Positions 38,800-51,639 of a stretch of DNA of 64,000 nucleotides are shown here, piece after piece. Position numbers and translations under genes: made by a program. Origin of the DNA: Hydractinia symbiolongicarpus (lineage: Eukaryota > Cnidaria > Hydrozoa > Anthoathecata > Hydractiniidae); assembly GCF_029227915.1 (NCBI RefSeq), contig NC_079886.1:2046001-2110000 (forward strand), written 5' to 3'. The notes under the pieces are model-generated. The model searched no databases, was not told the origin of the DNA, and worked only from the letters and a program-made list of their open reading frames with translations. How positions within the stretch are numbered: the stretch's first letter is position 1; each line of letters begins with the position of its first letter.

Positions 38800-41700
38800 C
38801 GAAAACCCGCTTTTCCCGTAAATCCCTGGCTTGAACCGTATAGTTGAATGTATACAAAGAAAGTACCCTGTAAATAAACTCATTTTCAGAACGATTTTTT
38901 AAATTATTTTTTCACCACTAAGACGCATGAAACTTGTAGTTTTTAAAAATGTTTTTATTTTTGAGAAGACGCTGAATAAAAGAAGTTTAATCGCCGGCAA
39001 ACGAAAACCCGCGATTTCCCGTAAATCCCGTACTCGGCCCGTATAGTCAAAAGTATACAAAGAAAGTACTCAGGGAGGAAACTTATTTCCCGAACGATAT
39101 TTTAAATTATTTTTTCACCGCTAAAACGCATGAGACTTGTAGTTTTCAAAAATGTTTTTATTTTTGTTGAGACGCTAAATAAAACAAGTTTTTTCGCCGG
39201 CAAACGAAAACCCGCGATTTCCCGTAAATCCCGGACACGACCCGTATAATCAAAAGTATACAAAGAAAGTGACCTGGGAGTAAACTCATTTCCCGAACGA
39301 TTTTTTAAATTATTTTTTCACCACTAAAACGCATGAGACTTGTAGTTTTCCAAAATGTTTTCATTCTTGATGAGACTCTAAATAAAAGAAGTTTAATCGT
39401 CGGCAAACGAAAACCCGGGATTTCCCGTAAATCCCGGGCTTGGCCGTATAGTCGAATGTATATAAAGAAAATGCCCTGTGAGTGAACTCATTTCCCGAAC
39501 GATTTTTTAAATTATTTTTTCACCATTAAAACGCATGAGATTTGTAGTTTTCAAAAATGTTTTCATTTTTGATGAGACGCTGAATGAAAGAAGTTTGGTC
39601 TCCGGCAAACGAAAACCCGGGATTTCCTGTAAATCCCGAACTTGGCCCGTATAGTCGAATGTATAAAAGAAAGTACCCAGGGAGTTAACTGATTTCCCGA
39701 ACGATTTTTCAAATTATTTCTGCAGCACTAGAACGAATGAGACTTGTAGTATTCAAAAATGTTTACATTTTTGATGAGACGCCGAATGAAAGCAGTTTAA
39801 TCGCTGACAACCGAAAACCCGCTTTTCCCGTAAATCCCTGGCTTGAACCGTATAGTTGAATGTATACAAAGAAAGTACCCTGTGAATAAACTCATTTTCA
39901 GAACGATTTTTTAAATTATTTTTTCACCACTAAGACGCATGAGACTTGTAGTTTTCAAAAATGTTTTCATTTTTGAGAAGACGCTGAATAAAAGAAGTTT
40001 AATCGCCGGCAAACGAAAACCCGCGATTTTCCGTAAATCCCGTACTCGGCCCGTATAGTCAAAAGTATACAAAGAAAGTACTCAGGGAGTAAACTTATTT
40101 CCCGAACGATATTTTAAATTATTTTTTCACCGCTAAAACGCATGAGACTTGTAGTTTTTAAAAATGTTTTTATTTTTGTTGAGACGCTAAATAAAACAAG
40201 TTTTTTCGCCGGCAAACGAAAACCCGCGATTTCCCGTAAATCCCGGACACGACCCGTATAATCAAAAGTATACAAAGAAAGTGACCTGGGAGTAAACTCA
40301 TTTCCCGAACGATTTTTTAAATTATTTTTTCACCACTAAAACGCATGAGACTTGTAGTTTTCCAAAATGTTTTCATTCTTGATGAGACTCTAAATAAAAG
40401 AAGTTTAATCGTCGGCAAACGAAAACCCGGGATTTCCCGTAAATCCCGGGCTTGGCCGTATAGTCGAATGTATATAAAGAAAATGCCCTGTGAGTGAACT
40501 CATTTCCCGAACGATTTTTTAAATTATTTTTTCACCATTAAAACGCATGAGATTTGTAGTTTTCAAAAATGTTTTCATTTTTGATGAGACGCTGAATGAA
40601 AGAAGTTTGGTCTCCGGCAAACGAAAACCCGGGATTTCCTGTAAATCCCGAACTTGGCCCGTATAGTCGAATGTATAAAAGAAAGTACCCAGGGAGTTAA
40701 CTGATTTCCCGAACGATTTTTCAAATTATTTCTGCAGCACTAGAACGAATGAGACTTGTAGTATTCAAAAATGTTTATATTTTTGATGAGACGCCGAATG
40801 AAAGCAGTTTAATCGCTGACAACCGAAAACCCGCTTTTCCCGTAAATCCCTGGCTTGAACCGTATAGTTGAATGTATACAAAGAAAGTACCCTGTAAATA
40901 AACTCATTTTCAGAACGATTTTTTAAATTATTTTTTCACCACTAAGACGCATGAAACTTGTAGTTTTTAAAAATGTTTTTATTTTTGAGAAGACGCTGAA
41001 TAAAAGAAGTTTAATCGCCGGCAAACGAAAACCCGCGATTTCCCGTAAATCCCGTACTCGGCCCGTATAGTCAAAAGTATACAAAGAAAGTACTCAGGGA
41101 GGAAACTTATTTCCCGAACGATATTTTAAATTATTTTTTCACCGCTAAAACGCATGAGACTTGTAGTTTTCAAAAATGTTTTTATTTTTGTTGAGACGCT
41201 AAATAAAACAAGTTTTTTCGCCGGCAAACGAAAACCCGCGATTTCCCGTAAATCCCGGACACGACCCGTATAATCAAAAGTATACAAAGAAAGTGACCTG
41301 GGAGTAAACTCATTTCCCGAACGATTTTTTAAATTATTTTTTCACCATTAAAACGCATGAGACTTGTAGTTTTCCAAAATGTTTTCATTCTTGATGAGAC
41401 TCTAAATAAAAGAAGTTTAATCGTCGGCAAACGAAAACCCGGGATTTCCCGTAAATCCCGGGCTTGGCCGTATAGTCGAATGTATATAAAGAAAATGCCC
41501 TGTGAGTGAACTCATTTCCCGAACGATTTTTTAAATTATTTTTTCACCATTAAAACGCATGAGATTTGTAGTTTTCAAAAATGTTTTCATTTTTGATGAG
41601 ACGCTGAATGAAAGAAGTTTGGTCTCCGGCAAACGAAAACCCGGGATTTCCTGTAAATCCCGAACTTGGCCCGTATAGTCGAATGTATAAAAGAAAGTAC

Positions 41701-43866
41701 CCAGGGAGTTAACTGATTTCCCGAACGATTTTTCAAATTATTTCTGCAGCACTAGAACGAATGAGACTTGTAGTATTCAAAAATGTTTACATTTTTGATG
41801 AGACGCCGAATGAAAGCAGTTTAATCGCTGACAACCGAAAACCCGCTTTTCCCGTAAATCCCTGGCTTGAACCGTATAGTTGAATGTATACAAAGAAAGT
41901 ACCCTGTGAATAAACTCATTTTCAGAACGATTTTTTAAATTATTTTTTCACCACTAAGACGCATGAGACTTGTAGTTTTCAAAAATGTTTTCATTTTTGA
42001 GAAGACGCTGAATAAAAGAAGTTTAATCGCCGGCAAACGAAAACCCGCGATTTTCCGTAAATCCCGTACTCGGCCCGTATAGTCAAAAGTATACAAAGAA
42101 AGTACTCAGGGAGTAAACTTATTTCCCGAACGATATTTTAAATTATTTTTTCACCGCTAAAACGCATGAGACTTGTAGTTTTTAAAAATGTTTTTATTTT
42201 TGTTGAGACGCTAAATAAAACAAGTTTTTTCGCCGGCAAACGAAAACCCGCGATTTCCCGTAAATCCCGGACACGACCCGTATAATCAAAAGTATACAAA
42301 GAAAGTGACCTGGGAGTAAACTCATTTCCCGAACGATTTTTTAAATTATTTTTTCACCACTAAAACGCATGAGACTTGTAGTTTTCCAAAATGTTTTCAT
42401 TCTTGATGAGACTCTAAATAAAAGAAGTTTAATCGTCGGCAAACGAAAACCCGGGATTTCCCGTAAATCCCGGGCTTGGCCGTATAGTCGAATGTATATA
42501 AAGAAAATGCCCTGTGAGTGAACTCATTTCCCGAACGATTTTTTAAATTATTTTTTCACCATTAAAACGCATGAGATTTGTAGTTTTCAAAAATGTTTTC
42601 ATTTTTGATGAGACGCTGAATGAAAGAAGTTTGGTCTCCGGCAAACGAAAACCCGGGATTTCCTGTAAATCCCGAACTTGGCCCGTATAGTCGAATGTAT
42701 AAAAGAAAGTACCCAGGGAGTTAACTGATTTCCCGAACGATTTTTCAAATTATTTCTGCAGCACTAGAACGAATGAGACTTGTAGTATTCAAAAATGTTT
42801 ACATTTTTGATGAGACGCCGAATGAAAGCAGTTTAATCGCTGACAACCGAAAACCCGCTTTTCCCGTAAATCCCTGGCTTGAACCGTATAGTTGAATGTA
42901 TACAAAGAAAGTACCCTGTGAATAAACTCATTTTCAGAACGATTTTTTAAATTATTTTTTCACCACTAAGACGCATGAGACTTGTAGTTTTCAAAAATGT
43001 TTTCATTTTTGAGAAGACGCTGAATAAAAGAAGTTTAATCGCCGGCAAACGAAAACCCGCGATTTTCCGTAAATCCCGTACTCGGCCCGTATAGTCAAAA
43101 GTATACAAAGAAAGTACTCAGGGACTAAACTTATTTCCCGAACGATATTTTAAATTATTTTTTCACCGCTAAAACGCATGAGACTTGTAGTTTTCAAAAA
43201 TGTTTTTATTTTTGATGAGACGCTAAATAAAACAAGTTTATTCGCCGGCAAACGAAAACCCGCGATTTCCCGTAAATCCCGGGCTTGGCCGTATAGTCGA
43301 ATGTATATAAAGAAAATGCCCTGTGAGTGAACTCATTTCCCGAACGATTTTTTAAATTATTTTTTCACCATTAAAACGCATGAGATTTGTAGTTTTCAAA
43401 AATGTTTTCATTTTTGATGAGACGCTGAATGAAAGAAGTTTGGTCTCCGGCAAACGAAAACCCGGGATTTCCTGTAAATCCCGAACTTGGCCCGTATAGT
43501 CGAATGTATAAAAGAAAGTACCCAGGGAGTTAACTGATTTCCCGAACGATTTTTCAAATTATTTCTGCAGCACTAGAACGAATGAGACTTGTAGTATTCA
43601 AAAATGTTTACATTTTTGATGAGACGCCGAATGAAAGCAGTTTAATCGCTGACAACCGAAAACCCGCTTTTCCCGTAAATCCCTGGCTTGAACCGTATAG
43701 TTGAATGTATACAAAGAAAGTACCCTGTGAATAAACTCATTTTCAGAACGATTTTTTAAATTATTTTTTCACCACTAAGACGCATGAGACTTGTAGTTTT
43801 CAAAAATGTTTTCATTTTTGAGAAGACGCTGAATAAAAGAAGTTTAATCGCCGGCAAACGAAAACC
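38800..43866 (-). repeat. Highly homogeneous 5-mer HOR, period 1012 bp, five copies
   Basis: CCCGCTTTTCCCG starts at 38806, 39818, 40830, 41842 and 42854, exactly 1012 bp apart each time. Every full unit holds five monomers, one with AATCGTCGGC and CATTCTTGATGAGACTC, one with TTTGGTCTCCGGC, and one of subtype D with CTGCAGCACTAGAACG. Most units also hold one with CCCGGACACGACCCG, the complement of the GGTCGTGTCCGGG subtype common in the left block. Copies 1 and 3 share variants that copies 2, 4 and 5 lack. The last unit is shortened to four monomers. Confidence 0.94.
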
Positions 43867-44600
43867 CGCGATTTTCCGTAAATCCCGTACTCGGCCCGTA
43901 TAGTCAAAAGTATACAAAGAAAGTACTCAGGGACTAAACTTATTTCCCGAACGATATTTTAAATTATTTTTTCACCGCTAAAACGCATGAGACTTGTAGT
44001 TTTCAAAAATGTTTTTATTTTTGATGAGACGCTAAATAAAACAAGTTTATTCGCCGGCAAACGAAAACCCGCGATTTCCCGTAAATCCCGGACACGACCC
44101 GTATAATCAAAAGTATACAAAGAAAGTACCCTGGGAGGAAACTCATTTCCCGAACGATTTTTTAAAATATCTTTTCACAACTAAAACGCATGAGATTTGT
44201 AGTTTTCAAAAATGTTTTCATTTTTGATGAGACGCTGAATAAAAGAAGTTTAATCGCTGGCAAACGAAAACCCGGGATTTCCTGTAAATCCCGAACTTAG
44301 CCCGTATAGTCGAATGTATAAAAGAAAGTACCCAGGGAGTAAACTGATTTCCCGAACGATTTTTCAAATTATTTCTGCACCACTAGAACGAATGAGAATT
44401 GTAGTATTCAAAAATGTTTACATTTTTGATGAGACGCCGAATGAAAGCAGTTTAATTGCCGACAACCGAAAACCCGCTTTTCCCGTAATTCCCTGGCTCG
44501 GCCCGTATAGTTAAATGTATACAAAGAAAGTACCCTGTGAATAAACTGATTTTCTGAACGATTTTTTAAATTATTTTCTCACCACTAAAACGCATGAGAC
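43663..44600 (-). repeat. Shortened 4-monomer units closing the 5-mer array
   Basis: The same marker is next found at 43663 and 44473, 809 and 810 bp after its predecessors, so these units have four monomers, not five. Near 43265 CCCGTAAATCCCGGG follows directly where the CCCGGACACGACC monomer would stand, so the lost material includes parts of two adjacent monomers. The final unit is more diverged (CTGCACCACTAG, GAGAATTGTAG). Confidence 0.85.
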
Positions 44601-47600
44601 TTGTAGTTTTCAAAAATGTTTTCATTTTTGAGAAGACGCTGAATAAAAGAAGTTTAATCGCCGGCAAACGAAAACCCGCGATTTCCCGTAAATCCCGTAC
44701 TCGGCCGGAATAGTCAAAAGTATACAAAGAAAGTGCTCAGGGAGTAAACTCATTTCCCGAACGATATTTTAAATTATTTTTTCACCACTAAAACGCATGA
44801 GACTTGTAGTTTTCAACAATGTTTTCATTTTTGATGAGACGCTAAATAAAACAAGTTTAATCGCCAGCAAACGAAAACCCGCGATCTCCCGTAAATCCCG
44901 TACTCGGCCCGTATAGTCAAAAGTATACAAAGAAATTACTCAGGGAGTAAACTCATTTCCCGAACGATATTTTAAATTATTTTTTCACCACTAAAACGCA
45001 TGAGACTTGTAGTTTTCAAAAATATTTTTATTCTTGATGAGACGCTGAATAAAAGAAGTTCAATCGCCGGCAAACGAAAACCCGCGATTTCCCGTAAATC
45101 CCATACTCGGCCCGTATAGTCAAAAGTACACAAAAAAAGTACCCAGGGAGTAAACTAATTTCCCGAATGATTTTTTAAATTATTTTTTCACCACTAAAAC
45201 GCATGAGACTTGTAGTTTTAAAAAATGTTTTCATTTTTGATGAGACGCTGAATAAAAGAAGTTTAATCGCCGGCAAACGAAAACCCGCGATTTCCCGTAA
45301 GTCCCGTACTCGGCCCGTATAGTCAAAAGTACACAAAAAAAGTACCCAGGGAGTAAACTGATTTCCCGAATGATTTTTTAAATTATTTTTTCACCACTAA
45401 AACGCATGAGACTTGTAGTTTTCAAAAATGTTTTCATTTTTGTTAAGACGCTGAATAAAAGAAGTTTAATCGCCGGCAAACGAAAACCTGCGATTTCCCG
45501 TAAATCCGGTACTCGGCCCGTATAGTCAAAAGTACACAAAAAAAGTACCCAGGGAGTAAACTGTTTTCCCGAATGATTTTTTAAATTATTTTTTCACCAC
45601 TAAAACGCATGAGACTTGTAGTTTTCAAAAATGTTTTCATTTTTGTTAAGACGCTGAATAAAAGAAGTTTAATCGCCGGCAAACGAAAACCTGCGATTTC
45701 CCGTAAATCCGGTACTCGGCCCGTATAGTCAAAAGTATACAAAGAAAGTACTCAAGGAGTAAACTCATTTCCCGAACGATTTTTTAAATTATTTTTTCAC
45801 CACTAAAACGCATAAGACTTGTGGTTTTTAAAAATGTTTTTATTTTTGAAGAGACGCTAAATAAAAGAAGTTTAATCGCCGGCAAACGAAAACCCGCGAT
45901 TTCCCGTAAATCCCGTACTCGGCCCGTATAGTCGAATGTATATAAAGAAAGTAGCCAGGGAGTAAACTCATTTCCCGAACGATTTTTTAAATTATTTTTT
46001 CACCACCAAAACGCATGAGACTTGTAGTTTTCAAAAATGTTTTCATTTTTGATAAGACGCTGAATAAAAGAAGTTTAATCGCCGGCAAACGAAAACCCGC
46101 GATTTCCCGTAAATCCGGTACTCGGCCTGTATAGTCGAATGTATAAAAAGAAAGTAGCCAGGGCGTAAACGCATTTCCCGAACGATTTTTTAAATTATTT
46201 TTTCACCACTAAAACGCATGAGACTTGTAGTTTTCAAAAATGTTTTCATTTTTGATGAGACGCTGAATAAAAGAAGTTTAATTGCCGGCAAACGAAAACC
46301 CGCAATTTGCCGTAAATCCGGTACTCGGCCCGTATAGTCGAATGTATATAAAGAAAGTAGCCAGGGAGTAAACTCATTTCCCGAACGATTTTTTAAATTA
46401 TTTTTTCACCACTAAAACGCATGAGACTTGTAGTTTTCAAAAATGTTTTCATTTTTGATAAGACGCTGAATAAAAGAAGTTTAATCGCCGGCAAACGAAA
46501 ACCCGCGAGTTCCCGTAAATCCGGTACTCGGCCCGTATAGTCAAAAGTATACAAAGAAAGTACTCAAGGAGTAAACTCATTTCCCGAACGCTTTTTTAAA
46601 TTATTTTTTTACCACTAAAACGCATGAGACTTGTAGTTTTCAAAAATGTTTTCATTTTTGATGAGACGCTAAATAAAAGAAGTTTAATCGCCGGCAAACG
46701 AAAACCCGCGATTTCCTGTAAATCCCGTACTCGGCCCGTATAGTCGAATGTAGATAGAAAAAGTACCCAGGGAGTAAACTCATTTCCCGAACGAATTTTT
46801 ACATTAATTTTTCACCACTAAAACGCATGAGACTTGTAGTTTTCAAAAATGTTTTCATTTTTGATAAGACGCTGAATAAAAGAAGTTTAATCGCCGGCAA
46901 ACGAAAACCTGCGATTTCCTGTAAATCCGGTACTCGGCCCGTATAGTCAAAAGTATACAAAGAAAGTACCCAGGGTGTAAACTCATTTCCCGAACGATTT
47001 TTTAAATTATTTTTTCACCACTAAAACGCATGAGACTTGTAGTTTTCAAAAATGTTTTCATTTTTGATGAGACGCTGAATAAAAGAAGTTTAATCGCCGG
47101 CAAACGAAAACCCGCGATTTCCTGTAAATCCCGGACTTATCCTGTATAGTCGAATGTATAAAAGAAAGTACCCAAGGAGTAAACTCATTTCCCGAACGAT
47201 TTTGTAAATTATTTTTTAATCACTAAAACGGATGAGGCTTGTAGTTTTTAAAAATATTTTCATTTTTGATGAGACGCTGAATAAAAGAAGTTTAATCGCC
47301 GGCAAACGAAAACCCGCGATTTCCCGTAAATCCCGTACTCGGCCCGTATAGTCAAAAGTATACGAAGAAAGTACTCAAGGAGTAAACTCATTTCCCGAAC
47401 GATTTTTTTAATTATTTTTTCACCACTAAAACGCATGAGACTTGTAGTTTTCAAAAATGTTTTCATTTTTGGTGAGACGCTAAATAAAAGAAGTTTAATG
47501 GCCGGCAAACGAAAACCCGCGATTTCCCGTAAATCCCGTACGCGGCCCGTATAGTCAAAAGTGTACAAAGGAAGTACCCAGGGAGTAAACTCATTTCCCG

Positions 47601-49217
47601 AACGATTTTTTAAATTATTTTTTCACCACTAAAACGCATGAGACTTGTAGTTTTCAAAAATGTTTTCATTTTTGATGAGACGCTTAATAAAAGAAGTTTA
47701 ATCGCCGGCAAACGAAAACCCGCGATTTCCCGTAAATCCCGTACTCGGCCCGGATAGTCGAATGTATATAAAAAAAGTACCCAGGGAGTAAACTCATTTC
47801 CCGAACGATTTTTTACATTATTTTTTCACCACTAAAACGCATGAGACTTGTAGTTTTCAAAAATGTTTTCATTTTTGATAAGACGCTGAATAAAAGAAGT
47901 TTAATCGCCGGCAAACGAAAACCCGCGATTTCCCGTAAATCCGGTACTCGGCCCGTATAGTCAAAAGTGTACAAAGAAAGTACCCAGGGAGTAAACTCGA
48001 TTCCCGAACGATTTTTTAAATTATTTTTGCACCACTAAAACGCAAGAGACTTGTAGTTTTCAAAAATGTTTTCATTTTTGATGAGACGCTAAATAAAAGA
48101 AGTTTAATCGCCGGCAAACAAAAACCCGCGATTTCCCGTAAATCCCGTACTCGGCCCGTATAGTCGAATGTATATAAAGAAAGTATCCAGGGAGTAAACT
48201 CATTTCCCGAACGATTTTTTAAATTATTTTTTCACCACTAAAACGCATGAGACTTGTAGTTTTCAAAAATGTTTTCATTTTTGATAAGACGCTGAATAAA
48301 AGAAGTTTAATCGCCGGCAAACGAAAACCCGCGAGTTCCCGTAAATCCGGTACTCGGCCCGTATAGTCAAAAGTATACAAAGAAAGTACTCAAGGAGTAA
48401 ACTCATTTCCCGAACGATTTTTTAAATTATTTTTTCACCACTAAAACGCATGAGACTTGTAGTTTTCAAAAATGTTTTCATTTTTGATGAGACGCTAAAT
48501 AAAAGAAGTTTAATCGCCGGCAAACGAAAATCCGCGATTTCCCGTAAATCCCGTACTCGGCCCGTATAGTCGAATGTATATAAAAAAAGTACCCAGGGAG
48601 TAAACTCATTTCCCGAACGATTTTTTACATTATTTTTTCACCACTAAAACGCATGAGACTTGTAGTTTTCAAAAATGTTTTCATTTTTGATAAGACGCTG
48701 AATAAAAGAAGTTTAATCGCCGGCAAACGAAAACCCGCGATTTCCTGTAAATCCCGGACTTATCCTGTATAGTCGAGTGTTTAAAAGAAAGTACCCAAGG
48801 AGTAAACTCATTTCCCGAACGATTTTGTAAATTATTTTTTAATCACTAAAACGGATGAGGCTTGTAGTTTTCAAAAATATTTTCATTTTTGATGAGACGC
48901 TAAATAAAAGAAGTTTAATCGCCGGCAAACAAAAACCCGCGATTTCCCGTAAATCCCGTACTCGGCCCGTATAGTCGAATGTATATAAAAAAAGTACCCA
49001 GGGAGTAAACTCATTTCCCGAGCGATTTTTTACATTATTTTTTCACCACTAAAACGAATGAGACTTGTAGTTTTCAAAAATGTTTTCATTTTTGATAAGA
49101 CGCTGAATAAAAGAAGTTTAATCGCCGGCAAACGAAAACCCGCGATTTCCCGTAAATCCGGTACTCGGCCCGTATAGTCAAAAGTATACAAAGAAAGTAC
49201 CCAGGGTGTAAACTCAT
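44601..49217 (-). repeat. Loosely ordered monomers, two box types
   Basis: About 23 monomers. GTTAAGACGCTG near 45440 and 45643 marks a single-monomer (203 bp) duplication. CGCGAGTTCCCG recurs near 46504 and 48331 (nine monomers). CTTATCCTGTATAGTCGA with TTTTTTAATCACTAAAACGG recurs near 47136 and 48763. Monomers carry either TCAAAAGTATAC or TCGAATGTATAT in a partly alternating order. Confidence 0.8.
48155..48168. other. CENP-B-box-like motif with one base missing (example)
   Basis: CCCGTATAGTCGAA resembles the reverse complement of the essential CENP-B box bases (CCCG, two bases, T, four bases, CGAA), but only three bases separate T from CGAA. It occurs in monomers with TCGAATG and is lost in TCAAAAG monomers. 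The spacing difference makes real CENP-B binding doubtful. Confidence 0.3.
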
Positions 49218-50390
49218 TTCCCGAACGATTTTTTAAATTATTTTTTCACCACTAAAACGCATGAGACTTGTAGTTTTCAAAAATGTTTTCATTTTTGATA
49301 AGACGCTGAATAAAAGAAGTTTAATCGCCGGCAAACGAAAACCCGCGATTTCCTGTAAATCCCGGACTTATCCTGTATAGTCGAGTGTAAAAAGAAAGTA
49401 CCAAGGAGTAAACTCATTCCCCGAACGATTTTGTAAATTATTTTTTAATCACTAAAACGCATGAGACTTGTAGTTTTCAAAAATATTTTCATTTTTGATG
49501 AGACGCTGAATAAAAGAAGTTTAATTGCCGGCAAACGAAAACCCGCGATTTCCCGTAAATCCCGTACTCGGCCCGTATAGTCAAAAGTATACAAAGAAAG
49601 TACTCAAGGAGTAAACTCATTTCCCGAACGATTTTTTAAATTATTTTTTCACCACCAAAACGCATGAGACTTGTAGTTTCCAAAAATGTTTTCATTTTTG
49701 ATGAGACGCTAAATAAAAGAAGTTTAATGGCCGGCAAACGAAAACCCCGAATTCCCGTAAATCCCGTACTCGGCCCGTATAGTCAAAAGTGTACAAAGAA
49801 AGTACCCAGGGAGTAAACTCATTTCCCGAACGATTTTTTAAATTATTTTTTCACCACTAAAACGCAAGAGACTTGTAGTTTTCAAAAATGTTTTCATTTT
49901 TGATGAGACGCTAAATAAAAGAAGTTTAATCGCCGGCAAACGAAAACCCGCGATTTCCCGTAAATCCCGTACTCGGCCCGTATAGTCGAATGTATATAAA
50001 GAAAGTAGCCAGGGAGTAAACTCATTTCTCGAACGATTTCTTAAATTATTTTTTCACCACTAAAACGCATGAGACTTGTAGTTTTCAAAAATGTTTTCAT
50101 TTTTGATAAGACGCTGAATAAAAGAAGTTTAATCGCCGGCAAACGAAAACCCGCGAGTTCCCGTAAATCCGGTACTCGGCCCGTATAGTCAAAAGTATAC
50201 AAAGAAAGTACCCAGGGTGTAAACTCATTTCCCGAACGATTTTTTAAATTATTTTTTCACCACTAAAACGCATGAGACTTGTAGTTTTCAAAAATGTTTT
50301 CATTTTTGATAAGACGCTGAATAAAAGAAGTTTAATCGCCGGCAAACGAAAACCCGCGATTTCCTGTAAATCCCGGACTTATCCTGTATA
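49218..50390 (-). repeat. 1173-bp duplication, copy 1
   Basis: This stretch is repeated immediately downstream at 50391-51563 (TCGAGTGTAAAAAG at 49381 and 50554, a 1173-bp offset). The length is not a whole number of monomers (5.8), so the exchange was out of register. It ends within a monomer at CTTATCCTGTATA. Confidence 0.88.
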
Positions 50391-51563
50391 TTTCCCGAAC
50401 GATTTTTTAAATTATTTTTTCACCACTAAAACGCATGAGACTTGTAGTTTTCAAAAATGTTTTCATTTTTGATAAGACGCTGAATAAAAGAAGTTTAATC
50501 GCCGGCAAACGAAAACCCGCGATTTCCTGTAAATCCCGGACTTATCCTGTATAGTCGAGTGTAAAAAGAAAGTACCAAGGAGTAAACTCATTCCCCGAAC
50601 GATTTTGTAAATTATTTTTTAATCACTAAAACGCATGAGACTTGTAGTTTTCAAAAATATTTTCATTTTTGATGAGACGCTGAATAAAAGAAGTTTAATT
50701 GCCGGCAAACGAAAACCCGCGATTTCCCGTAAATCCCGTACTCGGCCCGTATAGTCAAAAGTATACAAAGAAAGTACTCAAGGAGTAAACTCATTTCCCG
50801 AACGATTTTTTAAATTATTTTTTCACCACCAAAACGCATGAGACTTGTAGTTTCCAAAAATGTTTTCATTTTTGATGAGACGCTAAATAAAAGAAGTTTA
50901 ATGGCCGGCAAACGAAAACCCCGAATTCCCGTAAATCCCGTACTCGGCCCGTATAGTCAAAAGTGTACAAAGAAAGTACCCAGGGAGTAAACTCATTTCC
51001 CGAACGATTTTTTAAATTATTTTTTCACCACTAAAACGCAAGAGACTTGTAGTTTTCAAAAATGTTTTCATTTTTGATGAGACGCTAAATAAAAGAAGTT
51101 TAATCGCCGGCAAACGAAAACCCGCGATTTCCCGTAAATCCCGTACTCGGCCCGTATAGTCGAATGTATATAAAGAAAGTAGCCAGGGAGTAAACTCATT
51201 TCTCGAACGATTTCTTAAATTATTTTTTCACCACTAAAACGCATGAGACTTGTAGTTTTCAAAAATGTTTTCATTTTTGATAAGACGCTGAATAAAAGAA
51301 GTTTAATCGCCGGCAAACGAAAACCCGCGAGTTCCCGTAAATCCGGTACTCGGCCCGTATAGTCAAAAGTATACAAAGAAAGTACTCAAGGAGTAAACTC
51401 ATTTCCCGAACGATTTTTTAAATTATTTTTTCACCACTAAAACGCATGAGACTTGTAGTTTTCAAAAATGTTTTCATTTTTGATAAGACGCTGAATAAAA
51501 GAAGTTTAATCGCCGGCAAACGAAAACCCGCGATTTCCTGTAAATCCCGGACTTATCCTGTAT
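50391..51563 (-). repeat. 1173-bp duplication, copy 2
   Basis: It begins with TTTCCCGAACG joined directly to CTTATCCTGTATA. The rest of the box and the GGAGTAAACTCA segment, about 40 bp, is missing at the join. Only one base (A) can be shared at the junction, so this was not driven by homology in register. Identity to copy 1 holds until about 51385, where TACTCAAGG replaces TACCCAGGG. Confidence 0.85.
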
Positions 51564-51639
51564 AGTCGAGTGTAAAAAGAAAGTACCAAGGAGTAAACTC
51601 ATTCCCCGAACGATTTTGTAAATTATTTTTTAATCACTA

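Noticed and set aside
47260-47568. Longest open frame (102 codons), minus strand
   Set aside because: It reads through one and a half monomers because of chance loss of stops; its second half repeats the start of the monomer translation.
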